64,000 nucleotides of DNA, from positions 62,001 to 126,000 of the forward strand of contig NZ_JAFMYV010000015.1 in assembly GCF_017353185.1 (NCBI RefSeq). Reading direction: 5' to 3'. Source of the DNA: Fibrella rubiginis. Lineage in GTDB: Bacteria > Bacteroidota > Bacteroidia > Cytophagales > Spirosomataceae. Numbering within the stretch: position 1 is the stretch's first letter; each line of letters opens with the position of its first letter. The translations under genes were made by a program, and so were the position numbers. The notes beneath the pieces were generated by a model. It had not been told where the DNA came from. It was given only the letters and a program-made list of their open reading frames with translations, and did no database searches. Of this stretch, positions 35,787-44,515 are shown piece after piece.

Positions 35787-37664
35787 ATGAAACGTATTCT
35801 TCTGTCAATTGGTGTGCTGTCGCTGAGCATGGCACTGGGGCTGTCCTGCAAGGATGAGTTCCTGAACACCAAACCACTGGACAAAATTTCGAGCGATGCC
35901 GTCTGGTCCGATGGACCGCTGTCTGAAGCGTTTGTGTTTAACGTGTATTCCTTTTTGGGGTATGGCGGTTTTGAAGAGCAGGCGCTGGCGGCCTACACCG
36001 ACGAGGCCATGTTTACCCACGCGGGCCGCAACATCAACTCCTTTACCGAAGGAGCCGAAACGCCCGGCACCATGGCCTGGATCAGCCCTACCTATGAGTG
36101 GGGCCGCATGTATCTGGCCATTCGTGAAGCGAACGTAGCCCTGGAGAAACTGCCCACAGCCACCTTTACAGACAAAGTGCTGAAAGATCAGCTACTGGGC
36201 GAATCGTATTTTCTGAGGGCTTATTATTACCATCAGCTAGTACGGTTCTATGGCGGGGTGCCGCTCATCAGCAAGCCCTACGGCCTGAACGAAGATTATA
36301 GTGTGGCCCGGAGCACGTTCGACGACTGCATTAAGTTTATTGTGGCCGATCTGGATAAAGCCGCTACGTTGCTCGATGGCAAAAAAATAGCCGATGGACG
36401 CGTATCGAAACTGGCTGCCCTGGCCCTGAAATCACGTGTGTTACTCTACGCCGCCAGCGATTCGCACGACGGCCCAACGGTCAAGGCCAAAGGGGGCGAT
36501 CTGGGCAGTTATGCCAACCTGGACCTGATTGCCTACCCATCTGGCGACCGGGCTGCCCGCTGGCAGGCGGCCAAAACAGCGGCAAAGGCCGTACTGGACG
36601 CTGGTGCGGGCTACAAGCTGAACCTGGCCGCACCTGTGTCGGCGGCTGAAGGTAGAGCAAATTACAACGCTATTGCCATGGGCGGTAAGAGTGCGGCGGC
36701 CGACCCCAGCGCGGCAGTTGAACTGATTCTGCAACGGACGCACACCGCCTTGTATACGCAGGAGGACAACTGGCCGCTCGGTGGTATCCACTACGGCATT
36801 AACAACGGCCCGAACGGCTACCACAACTGGGCGGGTAATACGCCGATCCAGAACCTGGTGGATGATTACGAGATGATGGACGGGTCGAAGTTTGACTGGA
36901 CAAAAGCCGAACACAAAGCCGACCCCTATGCCAACCGTGACCCGCGCTTCTACTCAACGGTTTTGTATGACGGAGCCACCTGGAAGCCCCGCCCGTCGGA
37001 CGTGGCAACGCTCGATCCGGTCAACCAGGTACAAACGGGTTATTACGACGATGGCAGCGGTGGTAAGATCAATGGTATTGACACCCGCGAGTCGGCAGTA
37101 GAAAACTGGAACGGTAGCCGTACGCACTACTACACCCGTAAGTTTATTGACGCTGACCCTGGTGTGGCCGACAACCAGTCGAGCGCGCAGGTGGTGCCGT
37201 GGCCGTTTATTCGCTACACCGAGGTTGTGCTGAACTACGTTGAGGCAGCTATCGAAACCGGCGACGAAGCGTCGGCCAAGCAGTGGCTGAACAAAATTCG
37301 GTTCCGGGCGGGGATGCCCGCCGTTGCTGACGCCGGTGCCGCATTGAAAGCCCGTTACCAAAACGAACGGCGGATTGAGCTTGCCTACGAAGAGCACCGT
37401 TACCACGACGCCCGGCGCTGGCTCATTCCCGAAAAAACGGTGGGCCGGGGTATTAAAGCCATCAACGTTGATGCGAAGCTGAAGGCGGGGGCTACGGCAA
37501 ACAAGCCTTATAAGTATGACAAGTCGAAGTACACGTACACCTACACGGTCGTGAACAATACTGAAAACGAAACCCGTGTGTGGAAAGACAAGATGTACTA
37601 CCGCCCCATCAGCCGTGATGAGATGAAGCGCAATACCAAGCTGATTCAAAATCCGGGATATTAA
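35787..37664 (+). CDS. SusD/RagB-family lipoprotein
   Basis: This is the surface ligand-binding partner of the SusC protein encoded 13 bp upstream. The 625-residue product has a lipobox (LGLSC, Cys21), the FLNTKPLDKISSDAVW start typical of SusD, TPR-like helices (LLGESYFLRAYYYHQLVRFYGGVPL, core part), and the C-terminal signature RIELAYEEHRYHDARRW with PISRDEMKRN near the end. The length is slightly above average. Two hairpins follow its stop codon. Confidence 0.95.
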   Translation: MKRILLSIGVLSLSMALGLSCKDEFLNTKPLDKISSDAVWSDGPLSEAFVFNVYSFLGYGGFEEQALAAYTDEAMFTHAGRNINSFTEGAETPGTMAWISPTYEWGRMYLAIREANVALEKLPTATFTDKVLKDQLLGESYFLRAYYYHQLVRFYGGVPLISKPYGLNEDYSVARSTFDDCIKFIVADLDKAATLLDGKKIADGRVSKLAALALKSRVLLYAASDSHDGPTVKAKGGDLGSYANLDLIAYPSGDRAARWQAAKTAAKAVLDAGAGYKLNLAAPVSAAEGRANYNAIAMGGKSAAADPSAAVELILQRTHTALYTQEDNWPLGGIHYGINNGPNGYHNWAGNTPIQNLVDDYEMMDGSKFDWTKAEHKADPYANRDPRFYSTVLYDGATWKPRPSDVATLDPVNQVQTGYYDDGSGGKINGIDTRESAVENWNGSRTHYYTRKFIDADPGVADNQSSAQVVPWPFIRYTEVVLNYVEAAIETGDEASAKQWLNKIRFRAGMPAVADAGAALKARYQNERRIELAYEEHRYHDARRWLIPEKTVGRGIKAINVDAKLKAGATANKPYKYDKSKYTYTYTVVNNTENETRVWKDKMYYRPISRDEMKRNTKLIQNPGY

Positions 37665-37674
37665 AGGAAGTTTA

Positions 37675-37729
37675 CTGTTTTCTGTTGTTTCGCTCGTTTA
37701 GTGATCCGTCGCGAAGCAACGGAAAACAG
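37675..37729. repeat. Gene-border hairpin with GTTGCTTCGC core
   Basis: CTGTTTTCTGTTGTTTCGC at 37675-37693 pairs with the segment at 37711-37729 with two G-U type mismatches. The inner core is the same GTTGCTTCGC as in the hairpins at 16268 and 25856. It lies directly after the SusD stop. Confidence 0.8.
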
Positions 37730-37748
37730 AAAACTCTTTTTCTTTAGA

Positions 37749-37788
37749 AGACGCTATTTCCCGATATTGGGGGGTAGCGTCTTTTTTT
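37749..37788 (+). terminator. Intrinsic terminator after SusD
   Basis: AGACGCTA at 37749-37756 pairs with TAGCGTCT at 37775-37782 and is followed by seven T. It ends 8 bp before the next start codon, so it may attenuate rather than isolate the downstream genes. Confidence 0.75.
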
Positions 37789-37796
37789 CTTGTACT

Positions 37797-40700
37797 ATGC
37801 CCTTCCCGTTTAAATTAATGCGTCTGGTTTCGACGCTTTGCGTGTTGGCAAGCTTGCTAGCCTGCCAGGACAAACCCGAAACCGGCGATGATACCTTACC
37901 CGGCAGTTCATTGCCCGATGGACCGCCTCTCTTCACCGCATTATCTGCCGAACAAACGGGTATTGGTTTTCAGAACACCCTTACCGAAGGGTTGAACACC
38001 AACATTCTGCTGTACGAATATTTCTACAATGGCGGCGGGGTAGCTACCGGCGATTTCAACGGCGATGGCTGGATCGATGCCTACTTCACCGCCAACCTGA
38101 GCGACAATAAACTGTATCTCAACAAGGGCCACAAGTCAGGCGAATCCATCCAGTTTCAGGACGTGACCGAGGCGTCGGGCGCAGGCGGACGATCCGGACC
38201 CTGGAAAACTGGCGTAACCACTGTCGACATCAATGCCGATGGTAAGCTGGACCTCTACGTGTGTTATTCGGGCGCGTTGCCTCCCGAAAAACGCACCAAC
38301 CAACTCTTTGTCAACCAGGGTAATGACACTGGCGGCGTACCTCATTTTGTGGATCAGGCGGCCACCTACGGTCTGGACCACCCCGGTTTTAGTAATCAGG
38401 CTTATTTCCTGGATTATGACCGTGACGGTGACCTGGACATGCTGCTGCTGAACCATAACCCCAAAAACCTGCCCATCCTGAACGAAGCCAGCACGGCAGA
38501 GATGCTACGGCTTGATGATCCTGAACGGGGGTTACGCGTGCTGAAACAAACTGCCGGGCACTTTGCCGACGTGACCCAGCAGGCAGGCGTAAACGGGTCG
38601 GCGCTGAGCTACGGCCTGGGGTTGGGGATTGCCGATGTGAACGACGATGGCTGGCTCGATTTCTACGTCTCCAACGACTATGCCGTGCCCGACTACCTCT
38701 ACATCAACCAGCAGAACGGCACGTTTCGCAATGAGGTACAACGCAGCCTGGGGCACACCAGCCAGTTTTCGATGGGCAACGACGTGGCCGACGTGAACAA
38801 CGACGGGCGGGCCGATATCTTCACGCTCGACATGCTGCCCGAAGACAACCACCGGCAGAAATTGCTGTTAGCCCCCGACAATTTCGCCAAGTTCGACCTC
38901 AACGTGCGGAGTGGGTTCTATTACCAGTACATGCGGAACATGCTGCAACTGAACGCAGGAAAGACAGGGGAGGGCACGTCAATCCCTCTGTTTTCCGAAG
39001 TGGGCCAGTTGGCGGGCGTGTCCAATACCGACTGGAGTTGGGCGGCACTACTAGCCGATTTTGACAACGACGGCTGGAAAGACCTTTTCGTGACGAATGG
39101 CTATTTCCGCGATTACACCAACCTGGATTTTATCAAATACATGGACGACTATGCCCAGCGCAAAGGTCGGCTGCAGCGCGAAGACGTATTGGAGATCATT
39201 GGCCACATGCCCGCCTCGAACGTGGTCAACTATGTGTTTCAGAACCAGAAAGGGGCCTCGTTCGCGAACCGGACGCAGTCGTGGGGCATAAACACACCTT
39301 CGAACAGTAACGGGGCTGCCTATGCCGACCTGGACAACGACGGTGACCTGGATCTGCTGGTCAACAACATTAATCAGCCCGCGTTTGTGTACCGCAACGA
39401 CGCCGAAAAAAGTTCGCAACGGCACTTTCTACAGGTCCGGTTGACAGGGGCAGCGGGCAATACGCAGGGCATCGGCACCAGGGTAAACGTGTTTGCCAAC
39501 GGGCTGCAACAGAGCCAGATGCAGACCCTGACGCGAGGGTATCTATCGTCGGTATCGCCGGTGATGCAGTTCGGTTTGGGCAGCGCGGCCACTGTCGACT
39601 CGGTGGTGGTGACCTGGGCGGCGGGCAAGCGGCAAACCCTGCGCCAGGTGAAGGCTAACCAGGTGATTGACGTGAACGAAAAGCAGGCTACCGATGGGCG
39701 AACCCGACCAGCAACGCCAGCCGCTTTTTTCACGCAGGTACCCTCGCCCGTCGACTATGCTGACCCGGTTCAGGCGATTAATGACTTCGACCGGCAGCCC
39801 CTGCTCACCCGTGAACTGTCGCACAACGGTCCCTGTCAGGCCGTGGGTGATGTAAACGCCGACGGCCTGCCCGACCTGTTTGTGGGGGGCGCCATGGGCC
39901 AGTCGGCGGGGCTGTACCTGCAACAGAAAGGTGGCCGGTTTGCCCGCCAATCTGTACCCGCGTTTGACGCCGATAAGGCCGCGCACGATGCCGCTGCGGC
40001 CTTTTTCGATGCCAACGGCGACGGCTCTACGGACCTCTACGTGGCCAGTGGCGGCTACCACAACCTGGCCGCTACCGATCCCCGGCTACAGGACCGGTTG
40101 TACCTCAACGACGGCAAAGGCCATTTCTCCAAAAGCCCCGACGCGCTGCCCCCCATGCCCACCAGCAAGGGCTGCGTGGCGGTGGGTGATGCAAATGCCG
40201 ACGGTCATCCCGATTTGTTTGTGGGTGGCCGCGTGGTGCCGGGTAGTTATCCAGAAACGCCCGCGAGCTACCTGCTTGTTAACGATGGAAAGGGAAAATT
40301 CACCGATCAAACAGCTCAGTTAGCGCCTGATTTACAGCGAGTAGGCATGGTTACCGATGCCGCATGGGTAGATATGGACGGCAATGGAAAAGCCGAACTG
40401 GTGGTGGCGGGTGAATGGATGCCAGTATCAATTTTTGGTCAGGCGGGCGGGCGGTTCGTCAACAAAACCAACGCCCTTTTGGGTAAAGCCTACGTGGGCT
40501 GGTGGAATAAGATTACCGTTGGTGATGTCAACGGCGACAAGAAACCCGACCTGCTGGTGGGTAACTGGGGCGAGAACTCGCAGGTGCGGGCCAGCCCCAG
40601 TCAGCCGACTGACCTTTATTTTGCTGATTTCGACAAAAACGGCACTGTCGAACCCATTCTGTGCTGCTATATACAGGGCAAAAGTCATTTGTTCCTCACC

Positions 40701-41192
40701 CGCGACGAACTGCTGAACCAGATTGGCGGCTACCGCACCCGCTACCCCACCTACGCGAGCTACGCCGACGCGACGGTGAAGCAGGTATTTGACAGCGAAA
40801 CCCTGTCGGCGGCGGGTCATCTGAAAGCAAACCACCTGCAAACTACTTGTTTTTTAAGCAACCCGTCGGGCCGGTACACGTTGGGTACGTTGCCGGTGCA
40901 GGCGCAGTATGCCCCCGTTCATACGATCACGCTCCTTGACGCTGACCACGACGGGCGGCAGGACGTGCTTCTTTGCGGCAACGATAGCCACGTTAAAATC
41001 AGGCTGGGTAAGATGGATGCCAACTACGGTGTGCTGCTTCGCGGCGACGGTCGGGGTGGGTTTAGCTATGTGGAGCAGCCGCAGTCGGGCTTTGGCCTGA
41101 CCGGCGATGTGCGCAGTGTGACACAACTGAATGACCTGCTGCTGTTTGGCATTAATGAGCGAAAAATGGTAGCTTATAAACTCAAAAAGTAG
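37797..41192 (+). CDS. Large FG-GAP/UnbV (CRTAC1-type) lipoprotein
   Basis: The product of about 1131 residues begins with a lipobox (ASLLACQDK). About 13 FG-GAP/VCBS repeats with Ca-binding loops follow, such as DFNGDGWIDAYF, DINADGKLDLYV, DVNDDGWLDFYV, DFDNDGWKDLFV and DANADGHPDLFV. An ASPIC/UnbV domain sits near residues 575-635 (VMQFGLGSAATVDSVVVTWAAGK). Proteins of this type commonly accompany SusC/SusD pairs in Cytophagales. They are thought to be surface propellers; the ligand is unknown. ATG 37797 gives the lipoprotein signal; the upstream frame crosses the terminator. Confidence 0.88.
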   Translation: MPFPFKLMRLVSTLCVLASLLACQDKPETGDDTLPGSSLPDGPPLFTALSAEQTGIGFQNTLTEGLNTNILLYEYFYNGGGVATGDFNGDGWIDAYFTANLSDNKLYLNKGHKSGESIQFQDVTEASGAGGRSGPWKTGVTTVDINADGKLDLYVCYSGALPPEKRTNQLFVNQGNDTGGVPHFVDQAATYGLDHPGFSNQAYFLDYDRDGDLDMLLLNHNPKNLPILNEASTAEMLRLDDPERGLRVLKQTAGHFADVTQQAGVNGSALSYGLGLGIADVNDDGWLDFYVSNDYAVPDYLYINQQNGTFRNEVQRSLGHTSQFSMGNDVADVNNDGRADIFTLDMLPEDNHRQKLLLAPDNFAKFDLNVRSGFYYQYMRNMLQLNAGKTGEGTSIPLFSEVGQLAGVSNTDWSWAALLADFDNDGWKDLFVTNGYFRDYTNLDFIKYMDDYAQRKGRLQREDVLEIIGHMPASNVVNYVFQNQKGASFANRTQSWGINTPSNSNGAAYADLDNDGDLDLLVNNINQPAFVYRNDAEKSSQRHFLQVRLTGAAGNTQGIGTRVNVFANGLQQSQMQTLTRGYLSSVSPVMQFGLGSAATVDSVVVTWAAGKRQTLRQVKANQVIDVNEKQATDGRTRPATPAAFFTQVPSPVDYADPVQAINDFDRQPLLTRELSHNGPCQAVGDVNADGLPDLFVGGAMGQSAGLYLQQKGGRFARQSVPAFDADKAAHDAAAAFFDANGDGSTDLYVASGGYHNLAATDPRLQDRLYLNDGKGHFSKSPDALPPMPTSKGCVAVGDANADGHPDLFVGGRVVPGSYPETPASYLLVNDGKGKFTDQTAQLAPDLQRVGMVTDAAWVDMDGNGKAELVVAGEWMPVSIFGQAGGRFVNKTNALLGKAYVGWWNKITVGDVNGDKKPDLLVGNWGENSQVRASPSQPTDLYFADFDKNGTVEPILCCYIQGKSHLFLTRDELLNQIGGYRTRYPTYASYADATVKQVFDSETLSAAGHLKANHLQTTCFLSNPSGRYTLGTLPVQAQYAPVHTITLLDADHDGRQDVLLCGNDSHVKIRLGKMDANYGVLLRGDGRGGFSYVEQPQSGFGLTGDVRSVTQLNDLLLFGINERKMVAYKLKK

Positions 41193-41198
41193 CTGACC

Positions 41199-42530
41199 AT
41201 GAAGCCATTATCGGGTTTGTTGCTCTTGCTGGGACTGTTGCTGGCTGTTGGCTGTCAGTCTGATAGGCCACCCCTGTCCGACGTTGGGGTGGCAACGGCC
41301 TGGGCCGACATGACCCTCTGGCTTACGAAAACTACCCCCGCCAACACGCCTACTTACGCCTCGCGGTGTCTGGGCTACATCGGCCTCACCATGTATGAGT
41401 CTGTTGTGCCAGGATATCCCGATTATCGGTCGCTGGCGGGGCAACTGAATGGCCTCAAGAGCCTGCCTCAGCCTGAACCGGGGAAAACCTATCACTGGCT
41501 ACTGGCACTGAATGCCGGGCAGGCCCGCATCCTGAAACGACTCTATAACCAAACGTCCGACGCCAACAAACAGCGCGTTGATTCACTGGAGCAACTGGTT
41601 GCGCATCAAATGGCAGATACTGTTGATAGTGAGGTGGTTAATCGGTCTGTTGCCTATGGTCGGGCGGTGGCCGAACGCATCTTCGACTGGTCGAAAACGG
41701 ATGGTGGGCACCGGGGTTACCTGCGGAATTTCGACAAGACAATGACGTACCCGGCGCACCTTGGCTGCTGGAAACCACCACTCTACGCGCAATCATTCAG
41801 CCATTATCCGCTGCATCCGCACTGGGGCCAAAACCGACCTTTTTTAGCGCAGGATGCCCAGTTGGCCCCGCCGACGCTCATTCCCTACAGCACTGACAAA
41901 GGATCACCCTATTTCAAGCAGTTTTTGCAGGTTTACCACAAACAGCAAACGCTTACCCAGACCGAAAAGGAAATTGCCATCTGGTGGAGCGACGACCCCG
42001 ACGAGACCTTCACGCCGCCCGGCCACTCATACTACCTGGCTACGCTGGCGGTCAGACAAGCGAAACCAAGCCTAATTCGTTGTGCCGAAACCTACGCCCG
42101 CGTAGGCATGGCCGTGGCCGATGCGTTTATCAATTGCTGGAAATGGAAGTTTCAGTTTTTCACCGAACGCCCCAACACCTTTGTGCCGCAACACATTGAC
42201 CAGCAGTGGGAATCGTTTTGGCCCGACCCACCTTTCCCCGCTTTTCCGTCGGGCCACGCCATACAGGCCGGTGCCGCCGCCACCGTGCTCACCGACCTGT
42301 ACGGCCCCGCGTTTGCCTTTACCGATAGTGCCCACGCAGGCCGCAAACCCGACCGCCTGCGCCATACCGACTTCAAACCCCGACAGTTTCATTCGTTCCG
42401 CGAGGCCGCCCAGGAAATCGCCGATTCGCGGTTTTACGGGGGCATCCACACCCCGCAGGATAACCAGGCGGGCTTGGCAAAAGGTGATGCTATTGGATTG
42501 GCTGTCAATGCGTTGAATTGGAAAAAGTAA
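41199..42530 (+). CDS. PAP2/vanadium haloperoxidase-type lipoprotein
   Basis: The 443-residue product has a lipobox (LLAVGCQ, Cys19) and a helical body with the complete phosphate/vanadate-binding signature: KX6RP at K317-P325 (KFQFFTERP), PSGH at 350-353, and SRX5HX3D at S410-D421 (H417). That set is shared by vanadium-dependent haloperoxidases and class A acid phosphatases; the length and the GX-rich N-terminal helices favour the haloperoxidase-like bacterial group. Halide use cannot be decided from sequence. It starts 6 bp after the FG-GAP gene, inside the same operon. Confidence 0.85.
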   Translation: MKPLSGLLLLLGLLLAVGCQSDRPPLSDVGVATAWADMTLWLTKTTPANTPTYASRCLGYIGLTMYESVVPGYPDYRSLAGQLNGLKSLPQPEPGKTYHWLLALNAGQARILKRLYNQTSDANKQRVDSLEQLVAHQMADTVDSEVVNRSVAYGRAVAERIFDWSKTDGGHRGYLRNFDKTMTYPAHLGCWKPPLYAQSFSHYPLHPHWGQNRPFLAQDAQLAPPTLIPYSTDKGSPYFKQFLQVYHKQQTLTQTEKEIAIWWSDDPDETFTPPGHSYYLATLAVRQAKPSLIRCAETYARVGMAVADAFINCWKWKFQFFTERPNTFVPQHIDQQWESFWPDPPFPAFPSGHAIQAGAAATVLTDLYGPAFAFTDSAHAGRKPDRLRHTDFKPRQFHSFREAAQEIADSRFYGGIHTPQDNQAGLAKGDAIGLAVNALNWKK

Positions 42531-42550
42531 TAGCGTGTTGTTGATGAGTT

Positions 42551-42702
42551 TGGCTACGCGTTGGTCGGCTACGCGAGTCATGCCCTTCGACAGGCTCAGG
42601 GTGACAGCCTATCTAAAGCAGCTCAGTGAGCTTGATTCAAGTTCTGTGTCACCCTGAGCCTGTCGAAGGGCACGACTCGCGTAGCCGACCAACGCGTGGC
42701 TA
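42551..42702. repeat. Gene-border hairpin carrying the CCTTCGACAGGCTCAGG word
   Basis: Arms 42551-42606 and 42647-42702 (56 bp) pair with three mismatches around a 40-base loop. The outer part repeats GGCTACGCG words and the inner part is the CCCTTCGACAGGCTCAGGG palindrome that is common between genes in many bacteria. It lies between the haloperoxidase-type and second FG-GAP genes. Confidence 0.95.
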
Positions 42703-42761
42703 CTCTAGTTTTCAACACACCAGCGCACCAGCCACCTCACTTCCTGCACCCCCCACCGTAT

Positions 42762-44498
42762 ATGCACCTGAAACGATTACTCACAATCCTGTGCCTTTTC
42801 ACGACCCTTACCAAAGCGCAAACCCCATTTATCGACGTGACGCAGGCGGCGGGCATCAACCATCAGTTTCGGGTGTTTGAGGGGATGTTTGGTGGTGGTG
42901 CCTGCGTGCTCGACTTCGATAATGACGGTTACGAGGACGTCTTCCTAACCGGCGGCATGAATGATGACATACTCTACCACAACAACCGTAACGGTACTGG
43001 CAGGAAAACAACGTTTACCAACGTCTACGCCAAATCGGGCCTGACCGGTACCCGCAATTTCGTCACGCAGGGAGTCACCGCCGCCGACGTGAACCGCGAT
43101 GGCTGGGTGGATTTGTTTATCACCACCATTACCACCAAAAACAAACGGCAGCCGCGCGGCGGACCGTCCATTCCCCGCGCCATGAACCTGCTGTACCTGA
43201 ACAACGGCAACAGCCGCAACGGCGGACCGATCTTTCGCGACGCCACCAGGGAGTACGGGTTGGACCAACTACAATCTTTCAGTACCGGCGCCAGTTTCGG
43301 CGACGTCAACGCCGATGGTTATCCCGACCTGTACGTGGGCAATTACTTCCAGGAGTTTCGGGGCGAACTGAGCGTAATCAACGACGCCACCGTAGTGGGG
43401 GCCAACCAGATTGCCAAGGGATATTTGCTGATTAATCAAAAAGGCAAGTCGTTTGTAGACGCTTACGACGATTATGGCCTGACATACAAGGGGTTTGGTT
43501 TCGGCGGCGTCTTTACCGATATGGACAACGACGGTGATCAGGACCTGATCATCAACCACGATTTTGGGTATAAACGCACGCCAAACCTGCTGCTGGAGAA
43601 TCAGTATTCGTCGAAAAAATTCGTGGACGTGGCCGAAGCCCGGAAGATGGACCTGGGCATTAACTCGATGGGTACCGCCGTGGGTGACTACAACAACGAT
43701 GGCTGGATGGACTACTATTTCACCAACATCCGGTTCAACCAGTTCATGGTCAACGGGGGGGCAGGTAAGCCGTTTGCCAACCAGACACAGCAGGCAGGGC
43801 TGATGAATTTTGCCATTAGCTGGGGTGCCAACTTTGCCGATTTTGACCATGACGGCGACCTGGACCTGTTTGTTGCCAACGGCGATCTGAACCCTAACTG
43901 CGTACCCATGGCCGACTTCTATTTCGACAACAACAGCGGCCACTTCACCGACAATGCCCGCGCGATGGGCCTGAACGACTACGGCATTGGCCGAGGGTCG
44001 GTGGTGTTTGATTACGACAATGACGGTGATCTGGATTTGCTGGTGGTGAATCAGAAACCCGTGCTGTCGTACCCAACGGCTTCTGTCACGCACCTGTATC
44101 GCAACGATGCCGCCCATGGTAACTGGCTGAAAGTGACCCTACACGGCCTGGAGGCCGAAATGCACGGCATTGGCTCACGCATTGAGGTGGTGGCGGGTGG
44201 TCGGCATATGATCCGCGAAATAGACGGCGGCGCGTCGAGCCACATCTCGCAAAGCTCTACCATTGCCCATTTCGGTCTGGGCGCGGCCACCGTTGTCGAT
44301 TCGATCATTGTGACCTGGACGGGCGGCAACCGGCAGGTGCTGACCAACCAGAAAATCAATGCATTGCTCACGATTACCGAAGTGCCCAAAGCCCATACAT
44401 CACCCTGGATCTGGTTTCTGTTAGGCCTGGCAACAACCGGCCTCATCGTCTTGCTACTACAAAAACGGGCGCGACCGATTGCTCAGCCGCGCCCGTAA
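42762..44498 (+). CDS. FG-GAP/UnbV (CRTAC1-type) protein with C-terminal anchor
   Basis: The 578-residue product has a signal peptide (MHLKRLLTILCLFTTLTKA), seven FG-GAP repeats (DFDNDGYEDVFL, DVNRDGWVDLFI, DVNADGYPDLYV, DMDNDGDQDLII, DYNNDGWMDYYF, DFDHDGDLDLFV, DYDNDGDLDLLV) and a C-terminal ASPIC/UnbV domain (IAHFGLGAATVVDSIIVTW). A hydrophobic span near 550-566 (WIWFLLGLATTGLIVLLL) followed by basic residues looks like a membrane anchor, unlike the lipid-anchored paralogue upstream. It is probably the last gene of the SusCD locus. Confidence 0.88.
   Translation: MHLKRLLTILCLFTTLTKAQTPFIDVTQAAGINHQFRVFEGMFGGGACVLDFDNDGYEDVFLTGGMNDDILYHNNRNGTGRKTTFTNVYAKSGLTGTRNFVTQGVTAADVNRDGWVDLFITTITTKNKRQPRGGPSIPRAMNLLYLNNGNSRNGGPIFRDATREYGLDQLQSFSTGASFGDVNADGYPDLYVGNYFQEFRGELSVINDATVVGANQIAKGYLLINQKGKSFVDAYDDYGLTYKGFGFGGVFTDMDNDGDQDLIINHDFGYKRTPNLLLENQYSSKKFVDVAEARKMDLGINSMGTAVGDYNNDGWMDYYFTNIRFNQFMVNGGAGKPFANQTQQAGLMNFAISWGANFADFDHDGDLDLFVANGDLNPNCVPMADFYFDNNSGHFTDNARAMGLNDYGIGRGSVVFDYDNDGDLDLLVVNQKPVLSYPTASVTHLYRNDAAHGNWLKVTLHGLEAEMHGIGSRIEVVAGGRHMIREIDGGASSHISQSSTIAHFGLGAATVVDSIIVTWTGGNRQVLTNQKINALLTITEVPKAHTSPWIWFLLGLATTGLIVLLLQKRARPIAQPRP
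44465..44496 (-). terminator. Terminator shared by the FG-GAP gene end and murA
   Basis: ACGGGCGCG at 44465-44473 pairs perfectly with CGCGCCCGT at 44488-44496. Reading toward the left, the stem is followed by TTTTT, as needed for murA. The stem lies within the last codons of the converging FG-GAP gene. Confidence 0.75.
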
Positions 44499-44515
44499 AA
44501 TTTTATCCGTAAACC

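Noticed and set aside
43269-44117. 282-codon minus-strand frame opposite the second FG-GAP gene
   Set aside because: Its repeats are the complement of the Ca-loop codons of the real gene; it is not an independent gene.
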